Below are positions 1 through 7,346 of a DNA stretch of 11,517 nucleotides, piece by piece. The position numbers and the translations under genes were made by a program. The stretch is from JALYXS01 sp051003795 (GTDB taxonomy: Bacteria; Acidobacteriota; Terriglobia; Bryobacterales; Bryobacteraceae). The notes beneath the pieces were generated by a model that was not told where the DNA came from, did no database searches, and worked only from the letters and a program-made list of their open reading frames with translations. The stretch's first letter is position 1, and every line of letters begins with the position of its first letter. The DNA lies in NCBI GenBank assembly GCA_051003795.1, contig JBPCKZ010000206.1:1-11517 (forward strand). The letters are read 5' to 3'.

Positions 1-3000
1 GCGAGCCTCGCTTCGGCGTTCGCGCAAACCACGTCCACCGCCATTCTGGGAACCGTTACGGACGTCTCAGGTGCCGTCGTGCAAGGCGCCAAAGTAACCG
101 CGCTGCAAACCAATACCGGCAACAAGCGCGAGGACACCACCAACGCTAGCGGAGACTATAACTTCCCGCTGATCGATGTCGGGCAGTACGAAGTTACCGT
201 GGAAATGCCCGGCTTCAAGACGGAAAGCCGTAAAAACATCACACTAATCCTCGATCAGAAGGCGCGCCTCGACTTTCGCCTCGAGGTCGGCGCCCAGACC
301 GAGCGGGTCGAGATCAGTTCCGACGCGCCGCTGCTCCAGACCGACGAGGCTTCCCTGGGTCAGGTGGTCACCGCGAAGCAGATTGAGGAGTTGCCGCTCA
401 ATGGGCGCAATATCGCGGGCCTCGCGGTGCTTCAACCGGGCGTTCAGTTCGGCGGCCGCATGGGATTCGACGGTTTAAGCGGGGGGGGCGGCGGCGTTCC
501 CGTTCCTGGCGCGGGTATCTCGCTTAGCGCCAATGGTCAGCGCGACACCAATCAGCACGCCACCCTCGATGGCGTCATCGCCACCGAAGCGCGCGTCAAC
601 ACCGTGCCGTTTACGCCCTCGATCGAAGCGATCGAGGAGTTCAAGGTGCAAGCCGGCAGCTATTCGGCGGAATACGGAATGAACTCGGGCGCGCAGTTGA
701 CCATGGTACTGAAATCCGGAAGCAACCAGTATCACGGAAGCGCTTTTGAGTTTATTCGCAACGACGCTTTCGACGCGACGGATTATTTCCAGAACTACTT
801 CAATGCTCCCGGCGCGAAACTGAACCCCAAGAATCGTCTTCGTCAAAACCAATTTGGCGGAGTGCTTGGGGGGCCGATTTCGATTCCCAAGCTCTATAAC
901 GGCAAGGACAAAACCTTTTTCATGGTCGATTATGAACAGAAAAGAAGGCGTCAACCAGGCGGGGCATCGGCCATCAACGTCCCTTCACTGGCTTTCCGGC
1001 AAGGCGACCTTAGCGCTCTTTTGAACCGGACGGACGCCAATGGCAAGCCGCTCCCCGCGATCCAGGTGGTCGATCCGATCACCGGCGCTCCCTTCCCCGG
1101 AAACATTATCCCGGCGTCCCGAATTCAGCCGGCGGCTATCGCACTGCTCAAGTTTTATCCCGAGCCGCAGCGCATCAACTCGGACCCTCTAAACGGCGTA
1201 AATTACATCGGCGCCGGCAACATCAAGCTGACCGACGAGCAGGTTTTCACGCGCATCGATCATAACTTCTCCGATCGCAATAAACTATTCGGTCACTATG
1301 CCTACGACGATATCGACTACGCCACTACGCCGGTGAACCCCAACTTTCAGTATCTGGTGGCCGGACGAAACCAGAACGTCGCGTTCCACTTCCTGCACAT
1401 TTTTTCCCCTAGCTTGATTAACGAGTTTCTGTTCGGCTACAACCGCTCGGTGGACAATACCTTAAATCCCCGATCCAACACGAATTTCGATTACGACACG
1501 CTTGGGCTGACTGGATTTCGCGTCGTTACCGATAATAACCGGAAATTCACGCCGCGCGAAGCGGGTCTTCTGCCTGTAAATATCGATAATTTCGCCGGTC
1601 TTGGCGACCAGGACGGGGGCAACGGTTTCGATTTCAACAATCTCGGCCAATTCAGCGATAACGTGACCATCAACCGGGGCGCGCATAATTTCAAGACCGG
1701 CTTCGATTACGTTCGTGTAGCGTTAAACCGCGGCGCGGCGAACGTGCCTCGCGGCGATCTCAACTTCAACGATGTGATTGGCAATAGCGGCTTCGCGTCG
1801 TTTCTGTTGGGCTATCCGGGCAGCTCGGACACGCCCGAAGGTCTGCCGCTCACCGACTCCCGCCAGAACCGCTACGGCGCATACTTCCTGGACGATTGGA
1901 AATTCAGCCAGAAGCTGACCCTGAACCTGGGGCTTCGCTACGAATACAACAGCACGGCGACCGACATAAAGGGCCTTTGGCGCAGCCTGAGTTTCGCGCA
2001 AGAGACGAACGGGATACCGACGTTGATCCCAAATATCCGTACGCCTTACCATTTCTATAACCCGGAAAAGAAACTTTTCATGCCACGCGTGGGATTGGCT
2101 TACCGCCTGAACGATAAGATGGTCGTCCGCGCGGGTTACGGGATCTACTACAACGTTGAACAGCTCAACAATTACACCATCCTGAATCTCAATCCGCCCC
2201 TGTCCGGAAGCAGCAATTTCAGCACGCAAGCCACCAATGGCGTGCTCAACAAGAACCAGACCATCCTTACCTATGCAAGCCCCTTCGGCGCGATCGATAA
2301 TACGCGGCTAACCAACGCCAATACCCTGAATCCCAACAATCTCGAACCGCGAACGCACCAATGGAGCTTGGACTATCAGACACAACTCCCGTTCAACGCC
2401 GTGCTGAGCCTCGGCTATGTCGGGAGCAAGGGAGTTCACATCGACAATACGGTGGAGCTCAACAATCCCGATCCCGGTCTGAGTTCCGGTCCCTCGGTGC
2501 AGTCCCGTCGGCCCTACCAGTACGTTATTGACGGAGTTGGCGGTCCGGTGCGTCCGTTGAGCCGGATACGGTGGCTCGATTCAGGCTCGAATTCGTGGTA
2601 CCACGGGCTGCAGGTCAACGCCAATAAACGCCTTTCGCACGGACTTCTGGTCAACGTCGCGTACACCTTCAGCAAGGCCGAAGGCGAGGGATACGGACGT
2701 AACGAGGGATTTGGGGCAATCGTGAACACGTACCAAAGCCCTCGAAATCGCGCCGCTGAAAAAGCGCGCTATCCGTTCGACGTAAAGCACAACGCGGTGA
2801 TCAGTTTTCTGTATGAAGTTCCCGGCCCGATGCGTAACGTTTTCCTGCGAGAGGCGGCGCACGGTTGGCAGGTCAATGGAATCTGGACAATTCGCAGCGG
2901 CTTCCCCTTCACGGTTCAACAGTCAAATACTTTAAACACGGCCAATAGTTCGGTGCGCCCCGACCGGCTCGCCAACGGCAGCCTCGCCAATCCCACCGTC

Positions 3001-3393
3001 AACGAATGGTTCGACCCCGGCGCTTTCCGGCTGGTCACTTGCCAGTTCGATTATTTGGCGAATCGCTGCCATTACGGCAATTCCGGGCAGGGAATTCTGG
3101 ATGGCCCGGGCTTCAACAGCCTGGATCTTTCGGCATTCAAGAACTTCGCGATTACCGAAAGGGCAAAGCTTCAGATCCGGGTGGAGGCTTTCAACATTGC
3201 GAATCACCCGAACTTTAATACGCCCAATGCGACCTTGACCTCGAGCAGGGCTTTTCTGCCGAACCAGGACCCCGTAACCGGCGCGCTCGGGCCGGACCCG
3301 ATTCAGACCGGCCGCGTACAGGGACCGGGTGCGATCACCAGCCTGGTCTCGCCCATGCGAATCGTCCAGTTCGGCGCGAAGATTATCTTCTGA
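1..3393 (+). CDS. TonB-dependent receptor, Oar-like, with carboxypeptidase-regulatory domain (5' partial)
   Basis: This is an outer-membrane beta-barrel receptor of the large Oar-like class, probably importing a bulky substrate or exporting protein with TonB energy. The frame is open to the first base of the window, so the gene starts upstream. The GTG at 79 is an internal codon, because in-frame residues before it (ending ASAFAQ, the tail of a signal peptide, then TTSTAILGTVTD) belong to the protein. Visible residues about 14-95 form a carboxypeptidase-regulatory-like Ig fold (GTVTD..GAVV.GA, SGDYNFPLIDVGQYEVTVE). Residues about 96-220 form the plug, with the ELPLNGRN motif near 132 and the EEFKVQ..YSAEYG motif near 210. 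The rest is a beta-barrel that ends in Phe, as is usual for outer-membrane barrels. Visible length is 1130 residues, close to a whole family member. The substrate cannot be read from the sequence. A run of eight G lies in the plug region. The stop overlaps the next gene's ATG. Confidence 0.95.
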   Translation, partial: ASLASAFAQTTSTAILGTVTDVSGAVVQGAKVTALQTNTGNKREDTTNASGDYNFPLIDVGQYEVTVEMPGFKTESRKNITLILDQKARLDFRLEVGAQTERVEISSDAPLLQTDEASLGQVVTAKQIEELPLNGRNIAGLAVLQPGVQFGGRMGFDGLSGGGGGVPVPGAGISLSANGQRDTNQHATLDGVIATEARVNTVPFTPSIEAIEEFKVQAGSYSAEYGMNSGAQLTMVLKSGSNQYHGSAFEFIRNDAFDATDYFQNYFNAPGAKLNPKNRLRQNQFGGVLGGPISIPKLYNGKDKTFFMVDYEQKRRRQPGGASAINVPSLAFRQGDLSALLNRTDANGKPLPAIQVVDPITGAPFPGNIIPASRIQPAAIALLKFYPEPQRINSDPLNGVNYIGAGNIKLTDEQVFTRIDHNFSDRNKLFGHYAYDDIDYATTPVNPNFQYLVAGRNQNVAFHFLHIFSPSLINEFLFGYNRSVDNTLNPRSNTNFDYDTLGLTGFRVVTDNNRKFTPREAGLLPVNIDNFAGLGDQDGGNGFDFNNLGQFSDNVTINRGAHNFKTGFDYVRVALNRGAANVPRGDLNFNDVIGNSGFASFLLGYPGSSDTPEGLPLTDSRQNRYGAYFLDDWKFSQKLTLNLGLRYEYNSTATDIKGLWRSLSFAQETNGIPTLIPNIRTPYHFYNPEKKLFMPRVGLAYRLNDKMVVRAGYGIYYNVEQLNNYTILNLNPPLSGSSNFSTQATNGVLNKNQTILTYASPFGAIDNTRLTNANTLNPNNLEPRTHQWSLDYQTQLPFNAVLSLGYVGSKGVHIDNTVELNNPDPGLSSGPSVQSRRPYQYVIDGVGGPVRPLSRIRWLDSGSNSWYHGLQVNANKRLSHGLLVNVAYTFSKAEGEGYGRNEGFGAIVNTYQSPRNRAAEKARYPFDVKHNAVISFLYEVPGPMRNVFLREAAHGWQVNGIWTIRSGFPFTVQQSNTLNTANSSVRPDRLANGSLANPTVNEWFDPGAFRLVTCQFDYLANRCHYGNSGQGILDGPGFNSLDLSAFKNFAITERAKLQIRVEAFNIANHPNFNTPNATLTSSRAFLPNQDPVTGALGPDPIQTGRVQGPGAITSLVSPMRIVQFGAKIIF
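481..488 (+). repeat. Poly-G tract (G8) inside the receptor gene
   Basis: Eight consecutive G residues encode part of a run of five glycines in the plug region, followed by GGCGGC. A change of one base would frameshift the receptor near visible residue 163. Glycine-rich loops at this point are common in the family, so the run may be only a codon-choice effect. Confidence 0.6.
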
Positions 3394-4607
3394 TGCGGCG
3401 GCGGGATTTCATTGCCGGCGGTGCTCTTGCGCCGCTGGCATTCGCCGGCCACGCGAAGAAAAAAGTCGCAATCGTCGCGACCGTCTACCGCCCCGGTTCT
3501 CACGCCGATGTGATCGCCGGGCGCCTTCTGGGCGGCTACGAGTACAACGGCAAGAAACGGCAGCCCTTGGTCGACGTGGTCTCGATGTACACCGATCAGG
3601 TTCCCAAAGACGACCTGAGCCGGGGGATGTCGGCCAAATACGGCGTCCCGATTTCGAAGACCGTCCGGCAGGCGCTGCTGCTTGGGGGCAGCTCGCTCGC
3701 CGTCGATGGCGTCGTGCTGATCGGCGAGCACGGCGATTATCCCGACAACGAAAAAGGCCAGAAGATGTATCCGCGATATGAGCTTTTCAAGCAGATCGTG
3801 GATGTGTTCCGGGAAACCGGGCGAGCGGTGCCGGTATTCAACGACAAGCACCTTTCCTACGACTGGCAAAAAGCGAAGTGGATGTACGACCAGTCGCGCG
3901 AGCTGAAGTTCCCGCTGATGGCCGGGTCGTCCGTGCCGCTGGCGTGGCGGCGTCCACCGCTTGAGTTCGAACTAGGCGCGCCGATCGAACGCGCGGTCGC
4001 CATCGGCTTCAGCGGCATGGAAATCTATGGTTTTCACACGCTCGAAGCGCTGCAGTGCATGGTGGAGCGCCGCAAGGGCGGCGAAACGGGGATCGCGGCG
4101 GTGCAGTGCTTCCAAGACGATGCCGCCTGGAAGTGGCTCGACGCGAATGCCTGGGCGCAAAAGTTAATGGACGCCGGGCTCCGGCGGATCGAGAAAACCA
4201 CGCCGGGCGATCTCAGGCGGAACGTCGAACACCCCATCGTGTTTGCTCTCGATTACACAAGCGGTTTGAAAGCCGCCGTAATCATGTTGACCGGCGAAGT
4301 GACGGACTTCGCGTTCGCGGCCAACGTCGCCGGCCAAGCGGAGCCGGTTAGCACCGAGATCTGGCTCCAGCCCGTGCGTTACTTCAGCCACTTCGCCGGC
4401 TTGGTGTACTACATCGAGCAAATGATCGTTACGGGGAAGGAGCAGTATCCCGTGGAACGGACTCTACTGACCACGGGCGCTCTCGCGGCGCTGTTCGATT
4501 CTTCCCACCAGAACGGAAAACGGATCGAGACGCCGCAGTTGGCGATCCGGTATCGCGCGCCGGAGAAGTCGCTTTATAACCGCGGACCGGTCCCGGCGCC
4601 CGAGTAA
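3393..4607 (+). CDS. Tat-exported conserved protein of unknown function
   Basis: The product is 404 residues and begins with a twin-arginine signal (MRRRDFIAGGALAPLAFAG), so it is probably exported folded to the periplasm. I recognise the overall pattern as a family found in Acidobacteriota and Planctomycetes without assigned function. Conserved-looking blocks are KKKVAIVATVYRPGSHAD (about 22-39), DGVVLIGEHGDYP (about 105-117), KGQKMYPRYE, PVFNDKHLSYDW and LMAGSSVPLAWR. The C-terminal block (HFAGLVYYIEQM.VTG..PYPVERTLL-like, about 330-375) recalls the tail of Gfo/Idh/MocA oxidoreductases. However, no GxGxxG dinucleotide-binding loop is visible, so I do not call it one. The ATG shares its A with the receptor's TGA (TGATG), which implies translational coupling and a role alongside the receptor. 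Its 3' end lies 6 bases from the convergent aminotransferase gene. Confidence 0.88.
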   Translation: MRRRDFIAGGALAPLAFAGHAKKKVAIVATVYRPGSHADVIAGRLLGGYEYNGKKRQPLVDVVSMYTDQVPKDDLSRGMSAKYGVPISKTVRQALLLGGSSLAVDGVVLIGEHGDYPDNEKGQKMYPRYELFKQIVDVFRETGRAVPVFNDKHLSYDWQKAKWMYDQSRELKFPLMAGSSVPLAWRRPPLEFELGAPIERAVAIGFSGMEIYGFHTLEALQCMVERRKGGETGIAAVQCFQDDAAWKWLDANAWAQKLMDAGLRRIEKTTPGDLRRNVEHPIVFALDYTSGLKAAVIMLTGEVTDFAFAANVAGQAEPVSTEIWLQPVRYFSHFAGLVYYIEQMIVTGKEQYPVERTLLTTGALAALFDSSHQNGKRIETPQLAIRYRAPEKSLYNRGPVPAPE

Positions 4608-4633
4608 CAGCCGCTAGGCTTTCAATAGGCGCC
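4595..4633. terminator. Possible bidirectional hairpin between convergent genes
   Basis: Only 6 bases separate the two convergent stop codons. The self-complementary GGCGCC occurs at 4595-4600 and again at 4628-4633 and could pair as an outer stem. A 4-bp stem (AGCC 4609-4612, GGCT 4617-4620) with a GCTA loop sits inside it. No U-tract follows on the plus strand beyond TTTC, so terminator activity is only a guess. Confidence 0.25.
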
Positions 4634-5795
4634 CGATCGCGCGGGTAGCCTGCCGGATTCGCTGCTCATTCTCGACGAACGCGAACCGCACGTGGCCCTC
4701 TCCCATCGGCCCGAATCCGATTCCCGGGGAGACCGCCACGAGCGCTTCTTTCATTAAGAGCTTCGAGAATTCGAGCGATCCCAAGTGGCGGTGCTCCTGG
4801 GGAAGCGCGGCCCACAGGAACATCGAGCCTTTGGGCGCCTCCACGGGCCAGCCGGCCCGCTTCAGGCCCGTGACCAGCACGTCGCGGCGGCGCTGATACG
4901 TCGCGCAGATCTTTTTTGTGTCGTTCTCGCATTCGCGCAGCGCGATGATGGAAGCGATTTGGATGGGCTGAAACACGCCGTAATCGAGATAGCTCTTGAT
5001 TCGCGCAAGCGCCGCTATCATCTTGCGATTGCCCAGGCAGAAGCCCACGCGCCATCCCGCCATGTTGTAGCTTTTCGATAAGGAAAAGATTTCGACGGCA
5101 ACGTCCTTGGCCCCTTCCACCTGCAGGATGCTCGGCGCCTTATACCCATCGAAACAAATATCGGCGTAGGCGAAATCGTGAATCACATAGGAGCCATTAT
5201 GGCGCGCCAGGCGAATAATTTCGCGGAAGAAATCGAGGTCTACACAGGTTGTGGTCGGATTATGCGGGAACGAAATCAGAACGATCTTCGGAGGATGCGC
5301 GCCGCGATACAGGTCTTCGAGGCGGTTTAGAAAAGTCGCGGCGTCGGGCATGGGAAGGGTGCAGGCGTGCCCTTCGGACATGACGACGCCGTACTGATGG
5401 ATGGGATACGCGGGGTTCGGGGAAGCCACAACATCGCCCGGTCCGACGATCGCGAACAGAAGATGAGCCAGCGCGTCCTTGGCGCCGATGGTGACGATGG
5501 CTTCGGATTCCGGATCGAGCGTGACATCGTAATTCGACTGATAGCGCTTGACGATTTCCTGGCGCAGATTCGGAAGCCCTTTGGATGTGGAGTAACGATG
5601 ATTTTTGGGATTACGCGCCGCCTCCGCCAACTTGCTGACCACGGGCCGGGGGGTCGATCCATCGGGGTTGCCCATCCCGAGATCCACGATATCCAATCGA
5701 TCGGCGCGGGCTTTCGCCTTCATCTCATTGAGAACGGCGAAAACGTAGGGAGGAAGTTTTTGAATGCGATAAAACTCGTCCGTGCTTTCCAGCAT
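4614..5795 (-). CDS. alaC: Alanine aminotransferase AlaC-type (class I/II PLP aminotransferase)
   Basis: This cytosolic PLP enzyme most likely interconverts pyruvate/glutamate with alanine/2-oxoglutarate. It closely follows E. coli AlaC from memory: RIQKLPPYVF at the N-terminus, MGNPDGSTP, HRYSTSKGLP, DPESEAIVTIG, SPNPAYPIHQYG, DFAYADI, the PLP-lysine block SLSKSYNMAGWR, then ARIKSYLDYG, VSPGIGFG and HVRFAFVENEQRIRQA. Counted from the ATG at 5795 the protein is 393 residues, the PLP lysine is about 241 and the substrate-carboxylate arginine about 370. An in-frame TTG at 5813 would add six residues (MRKIQL). I prefer the ATG because it gives an N-terminus like that of AlaC, although neither start has a strong ribosome binding site. 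The start is 24 bases after the sortase stop on the same strand, so co-transcription is likely. LL-diaminopimelate aminotransferase is a related alternative, but the motifs fit AlaC better. Confidence 0.92.
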   Translation of the reverse strand: MLESTDEFYRIQKLPPYVFAVLNEMKAKARADRLDIVDLGMGNPDGSTPRPVVSKLAEAARNPKNHRYSTSKGLPNLRQEIVKRYQSNYDVTLDPESEAIVTIGAKDALAHLLFAIVGPGDVVASPNPAYPIHQYGVVMSEGHACTLPMPDAATFLNRLEDLYRGAHPPKIVLISFPHNPTTTCVDLDFFREIIRLARHNGSYVIHDFAYADICFDGYKAPSILQVEGAKDVAVEIFSLSKSYNMAGWRVGFCLGNRKMIAALARIKSYLDYGVFQPIQIASIIALRECENDTKKICATYQRRRDVLVTGLKRAGWPVEAPKGSMFLWAALPQEHRHLGSLEFSKLLMKEALVAVSPGIGFGPMGEGHVRFAFVENEQRIRQATRAIGRLLKA

Positions 5796-5819
5796 TAATT
5801 GTATTTTACGCAATCGCTT

Positions 5820-6407
5820 CTAAGTGCCGGGCGTTTCGAGATCCGCATGAACCACAAAACGTTTCGGGGCGGAGCCGACGTAGTGAAACGGATAGCAGGT
5901 GATCAGATTCAGGACAGTGTCGCGGGTGTTGTCCAGGCACTTGGTGTTGGTGGGAGAAATGACGCTGAGTTGGGAGACTCGATAGCGATGCGGGCTGCCC
6001 TGCGATTCGAGAACGATTTCATCCCCCTTACGGATATTTTGCAGAACGCGGAAGTGCGTATCCCGATGGCCGGCGATCACGCAATTTCCTTGGGCTCCCG
6101 GCAAAGCCGTCCCTTCCATATGGCCTGGGGCAAGGCGGAGGGTGCGAGGGTCCGTGCCTTCCAGCACGAAGAGATTGGCATTGAGCCGCGGAATCAGGAG
6201 TCGAGCCACCGGAGTACCTCGGCGGTGGACAGCGTGCGCGGCCGGGAGATCGGGAATGGGCGCGGGAATCGCGTCATCTTTCCAGAAAGCGGCTACTTCG
6301 GATTGAGTCTTGCGCGACGCGAAATAATCAAGAGCTCCATTCAGAATGAAGTAGCATCCGGCAATCGACAGAAGCCAGGACGCCAGAATTTTTAACACGC
6401 GTGTCAT
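5820..6407 (-). CDS. Class D-like sortase (LPXTG-type transpeptidase)
   Basis: This membrane-anchored cysteine transpeptidase of 195 residues would cut a partner protein at an LPXTG-like motif and join it to an amine acceptor. The N-terminus has one membrane segment (about 5-27) and the catalytic domain follows. The catalytic triad is visible: His114 in CVIAGHRDTHF, Cys171 in LNLITCYPFHYVG and Arg183 in SAPKRFVV. The LITCYPF..VG.APKRF block is typical of class D sortases, and the length is normal. The upstream gene on the same strand ends in MPKTG followed by a membrane segment and a basic tail, so it is the obvious substrate. The start ATG at 6407 has no clear Shine-Dalgarno sequence and lies 64 bases after the substrate's stop, beyond a strong hairpin. 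Sortases are uncommon in diderm bacteria, and the acceptor molecule there is not known. Confidence 0.93.
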   Translation of the reverse strand: MTRVLKILASWLLSIAGCYFILNGALDYFASRKTQSEVAAFWKDDAIPAPIPDLPAAHAVHRRGTPVARLLIPRLNANLFVLEGTDPRTLRLAPGHMEGTALPGAQGNCVIAGHRDTHFRVLQNIRKGDEIVLESQGSPHRYRVSQLSVISPTNTKCLDNTRDTVLNLITCYPFHYVGSAPKRFVVHADLETPGT

Positions 6408-6424
6408 GCGGACGTAACGTGAAA

Positions 6425-6461
6425 TGAGCGCGGATGGGGGGAAGAATCCTTTCCGCGCTCA
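6425..6461 (-). terminator. Intercistronic hairpin between substrate and sortase genes
   Basis: The arms TGAGCGCGGA (6425-6434) and TCCGCGCTCA (6452-6461) are perfect reverse complements with a 17-base loop. In the minus-strand transcript the stem begins 10 bases after the substrate's stop codon and is followed by only a short UUU. It is therefore a weak or partial terminator, or a 3'-end stabilising structure. Either could leave more substrate mRNA than sortase mRNA. Confidence 0.6.
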
Positions 6462-6471
6462 ATTGTAAAAC

Positions 6472-7281
6472 CTAACGCGATGCCGATTTACGCGCAAGCA
6501 GGCCCGCGCCGGAGAGCATGCCGCCACTTAATAGCATCGTCAACCAGTCGCCGCCGGTCTTTGGCATGTGGCGGCTGGACCGCGAACCGCTATCCATCGA
6601 ATTCCGGGAACTCGACATGTCGGAAGAGTTGCCGCTAGTCGAAGGAGTTCGATTCTGCGCGATCGTGTCGGTCGAGTTGGACGATGCGGTCGTCGCAGTC
6701 GTCGAGTTCGACGAATTGGCGCTATGGTCCGTAGTGGCCGGGGCCACCGTGGATGCAGTATTGCCGGCGGTGTTCGTCGGGGCGGAATTCACGCTGGAAT
6801 TGTTGTTGGCCACGGTCTCTCCACTCTGGTTGGTGGGTTCATACTTCGCGGCGACCGAGTAAGGCTCCATGCGCTCGCGTTGGCGCGATTTGACCGCCGG
6901 AGGCAGCGGGAATTCGTAGCCGTAATTCTTTCCCTGGATCCAGATTTTGTCAAAATAGTAGTCGTTACCGTAGTGATGCAGGACCACCTTCGTGCTCTCT
7001 GGGGTGTTGTTGTCCAACGCAGGTATGGTCTGGGCCGTCGTCTTGAGCTTCATGCCGTTATCGGTGAAAATCTGAAGAATGCGGCTGTCGCCGCCGGCGG
7101 TATCCAACTGCCGGATGACATAATGACCCGGTTGCAGAACGGTGTTGTTCAAACTCACGCTGTACGGGAGATCCACAATCACTTTGTCGTAAAGAGGCCC
7201 CTGGGCCTGCATGCTGCTAATCGTCGCCGCAACGCCTGTTAACATAAAACCGGCGGACATCATCGAATGTTTCAAATTCAT
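6472..7281 (-). CDS. Secreted protein with MPKTG (LPXTG-like) C-terminal sorting signal
   Basis: The product is 269 residues and is the predicted sortase substrate. A Sec signal peptide covers about 1-26 (hydrophobic core GFMLTGVAATI, then SSMQAQ). Residues about 28-150 form a compact domain (KVIVDLPYSVSLNNTVLQPGHYVIRQL, STKVVLHHYGNDYYFDKIW) that I recognise only as an acidobacterial-type domain of unknown function. Residues about 150-238 are a low-complexity Ser/Thr/Asn/Ala stalk. The C-terminus is a classic sorting signal: MPKTG at 239-243, a hydrophobic stretch (about 245-263) and a basic tail ARKSASR. Met replaces the usual first Leu of LPXTG. The gene has a good ribosome binding site (AAAGGAG, 9-base spacing) and is first in the unit with the sortase and AlaC. 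Calling the C-terminus a sorting signal is an inference from motif order and from the adjacent sortase; the stalk resembles those of cell-wall anchored proteins. Confidence 0.88.
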   Translation of the reverse strand: MNLKHSMMSAGFMLTGVAATISSMQAQGPLYDKVIVDLPYSVSLNNTVLQPGHYVIRQLDTAGGDSRILQIFTDNGMKLKTTAQTIPALDNNTPESTKVVLHHYGNDYYFDKIWIQGKNYGYEFPLPPAVKSRQRERMEPYSVAAKYEPTNQSGETVANNNSSVNSAPTNTAGNTASTVAPATTDHSANSSNSTTATTASSNSTDTIAQNRTPSTSGNSSDMSSSRNSMDSGSRSSRHMPKTGGDWLTMLLSGGMLSGAGLLARKSASR

Positions 7282-7290
7282 GGCTTGTTT

Positions 7291-7297
7291 CTCCTTT
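7291..7297 (-). promoter_or_regulatory. Shine-Dalgarno of the sorting-signal protein gene
   Basis: AAAGGAG on the minus strand, 9 bases before the ATG at 7281. It is the clearest ribosome binding site in this transcription unit and contrasts with the weak sites of the sortase and AlaC genes. Confidence 0.8.
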
Positions 7298-7319
7298 AAA
7301 TCGGGTCTTTTTTCTGAAT

Positions 7320-7346
7320 GGAACTTTGGAAGCGGTGAAAACGTCT
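7320..7346 (+). promoter_or_regulatory. Possible ECF-sigma-type promoter, rightward
   Basis: GGAACTT (7320-7326) and CGTCT (7342-7346) are separated by 15 bases, matching the GGAAC...CGTC layout of extracytoplasmic-function sigma factor promoters. A transcript would start near 7353 and run toward the tRNA about 120 bases on. The match is by eye only. Confidence 0.3.

Noticed and set aside
475..954. 159-codon minus-strand frame inside the receptor gene
   Set aside because: Shadow of strongly conserved receptor coding sequence, with no start signals.
3393..4607. Naming the Tat protein a Gfo/Idh/MocA oxidoreductase
   Set aside because: The tail is reminiscent, but no GxGxxG nucleotide-binding loop or EKP-type motif is visible.
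5796..5806. TACAAT on the minus strand just before the AlaC ATG as a -10 box
   Set aside because: It sits only two bases from the ATG, so transcription would begin inside the coding sequence, and no -35 box is properly spaced.
5796..5813. TTG start of the aminotransferase at 5813
   Set aside because: Possible, but the ATG at 5795 gives an N-terminus matching AlaC and the six extra residues have no family support.
5799..6395. 198-codon plus-strand open frame opposite the sortase gene
   Set aside because: It lies almost wholly antisense to a gene with an intact catalytic triad, has no ribosome binding site and a composition typical of antisense frames in GC-rich DNA.
6472..6570. PEP-CTERM/exosortase system
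   Set aside because: The motif is MPKTG, not PEP, and the enzyme has soluble-domain sortase motifs with one membrane segment, not the multi-pass exosortase pattern.
6568..7242. 224-codon plus-strand open frame opposite the sorting-signal gene
   Set aside because: Its arginine/glycine-rich sequence is what the reverse of a Ser/Thr/Asn stalk gives; the minus-strand gene has a signal peptide, sorting signal and good ribosome binding site.
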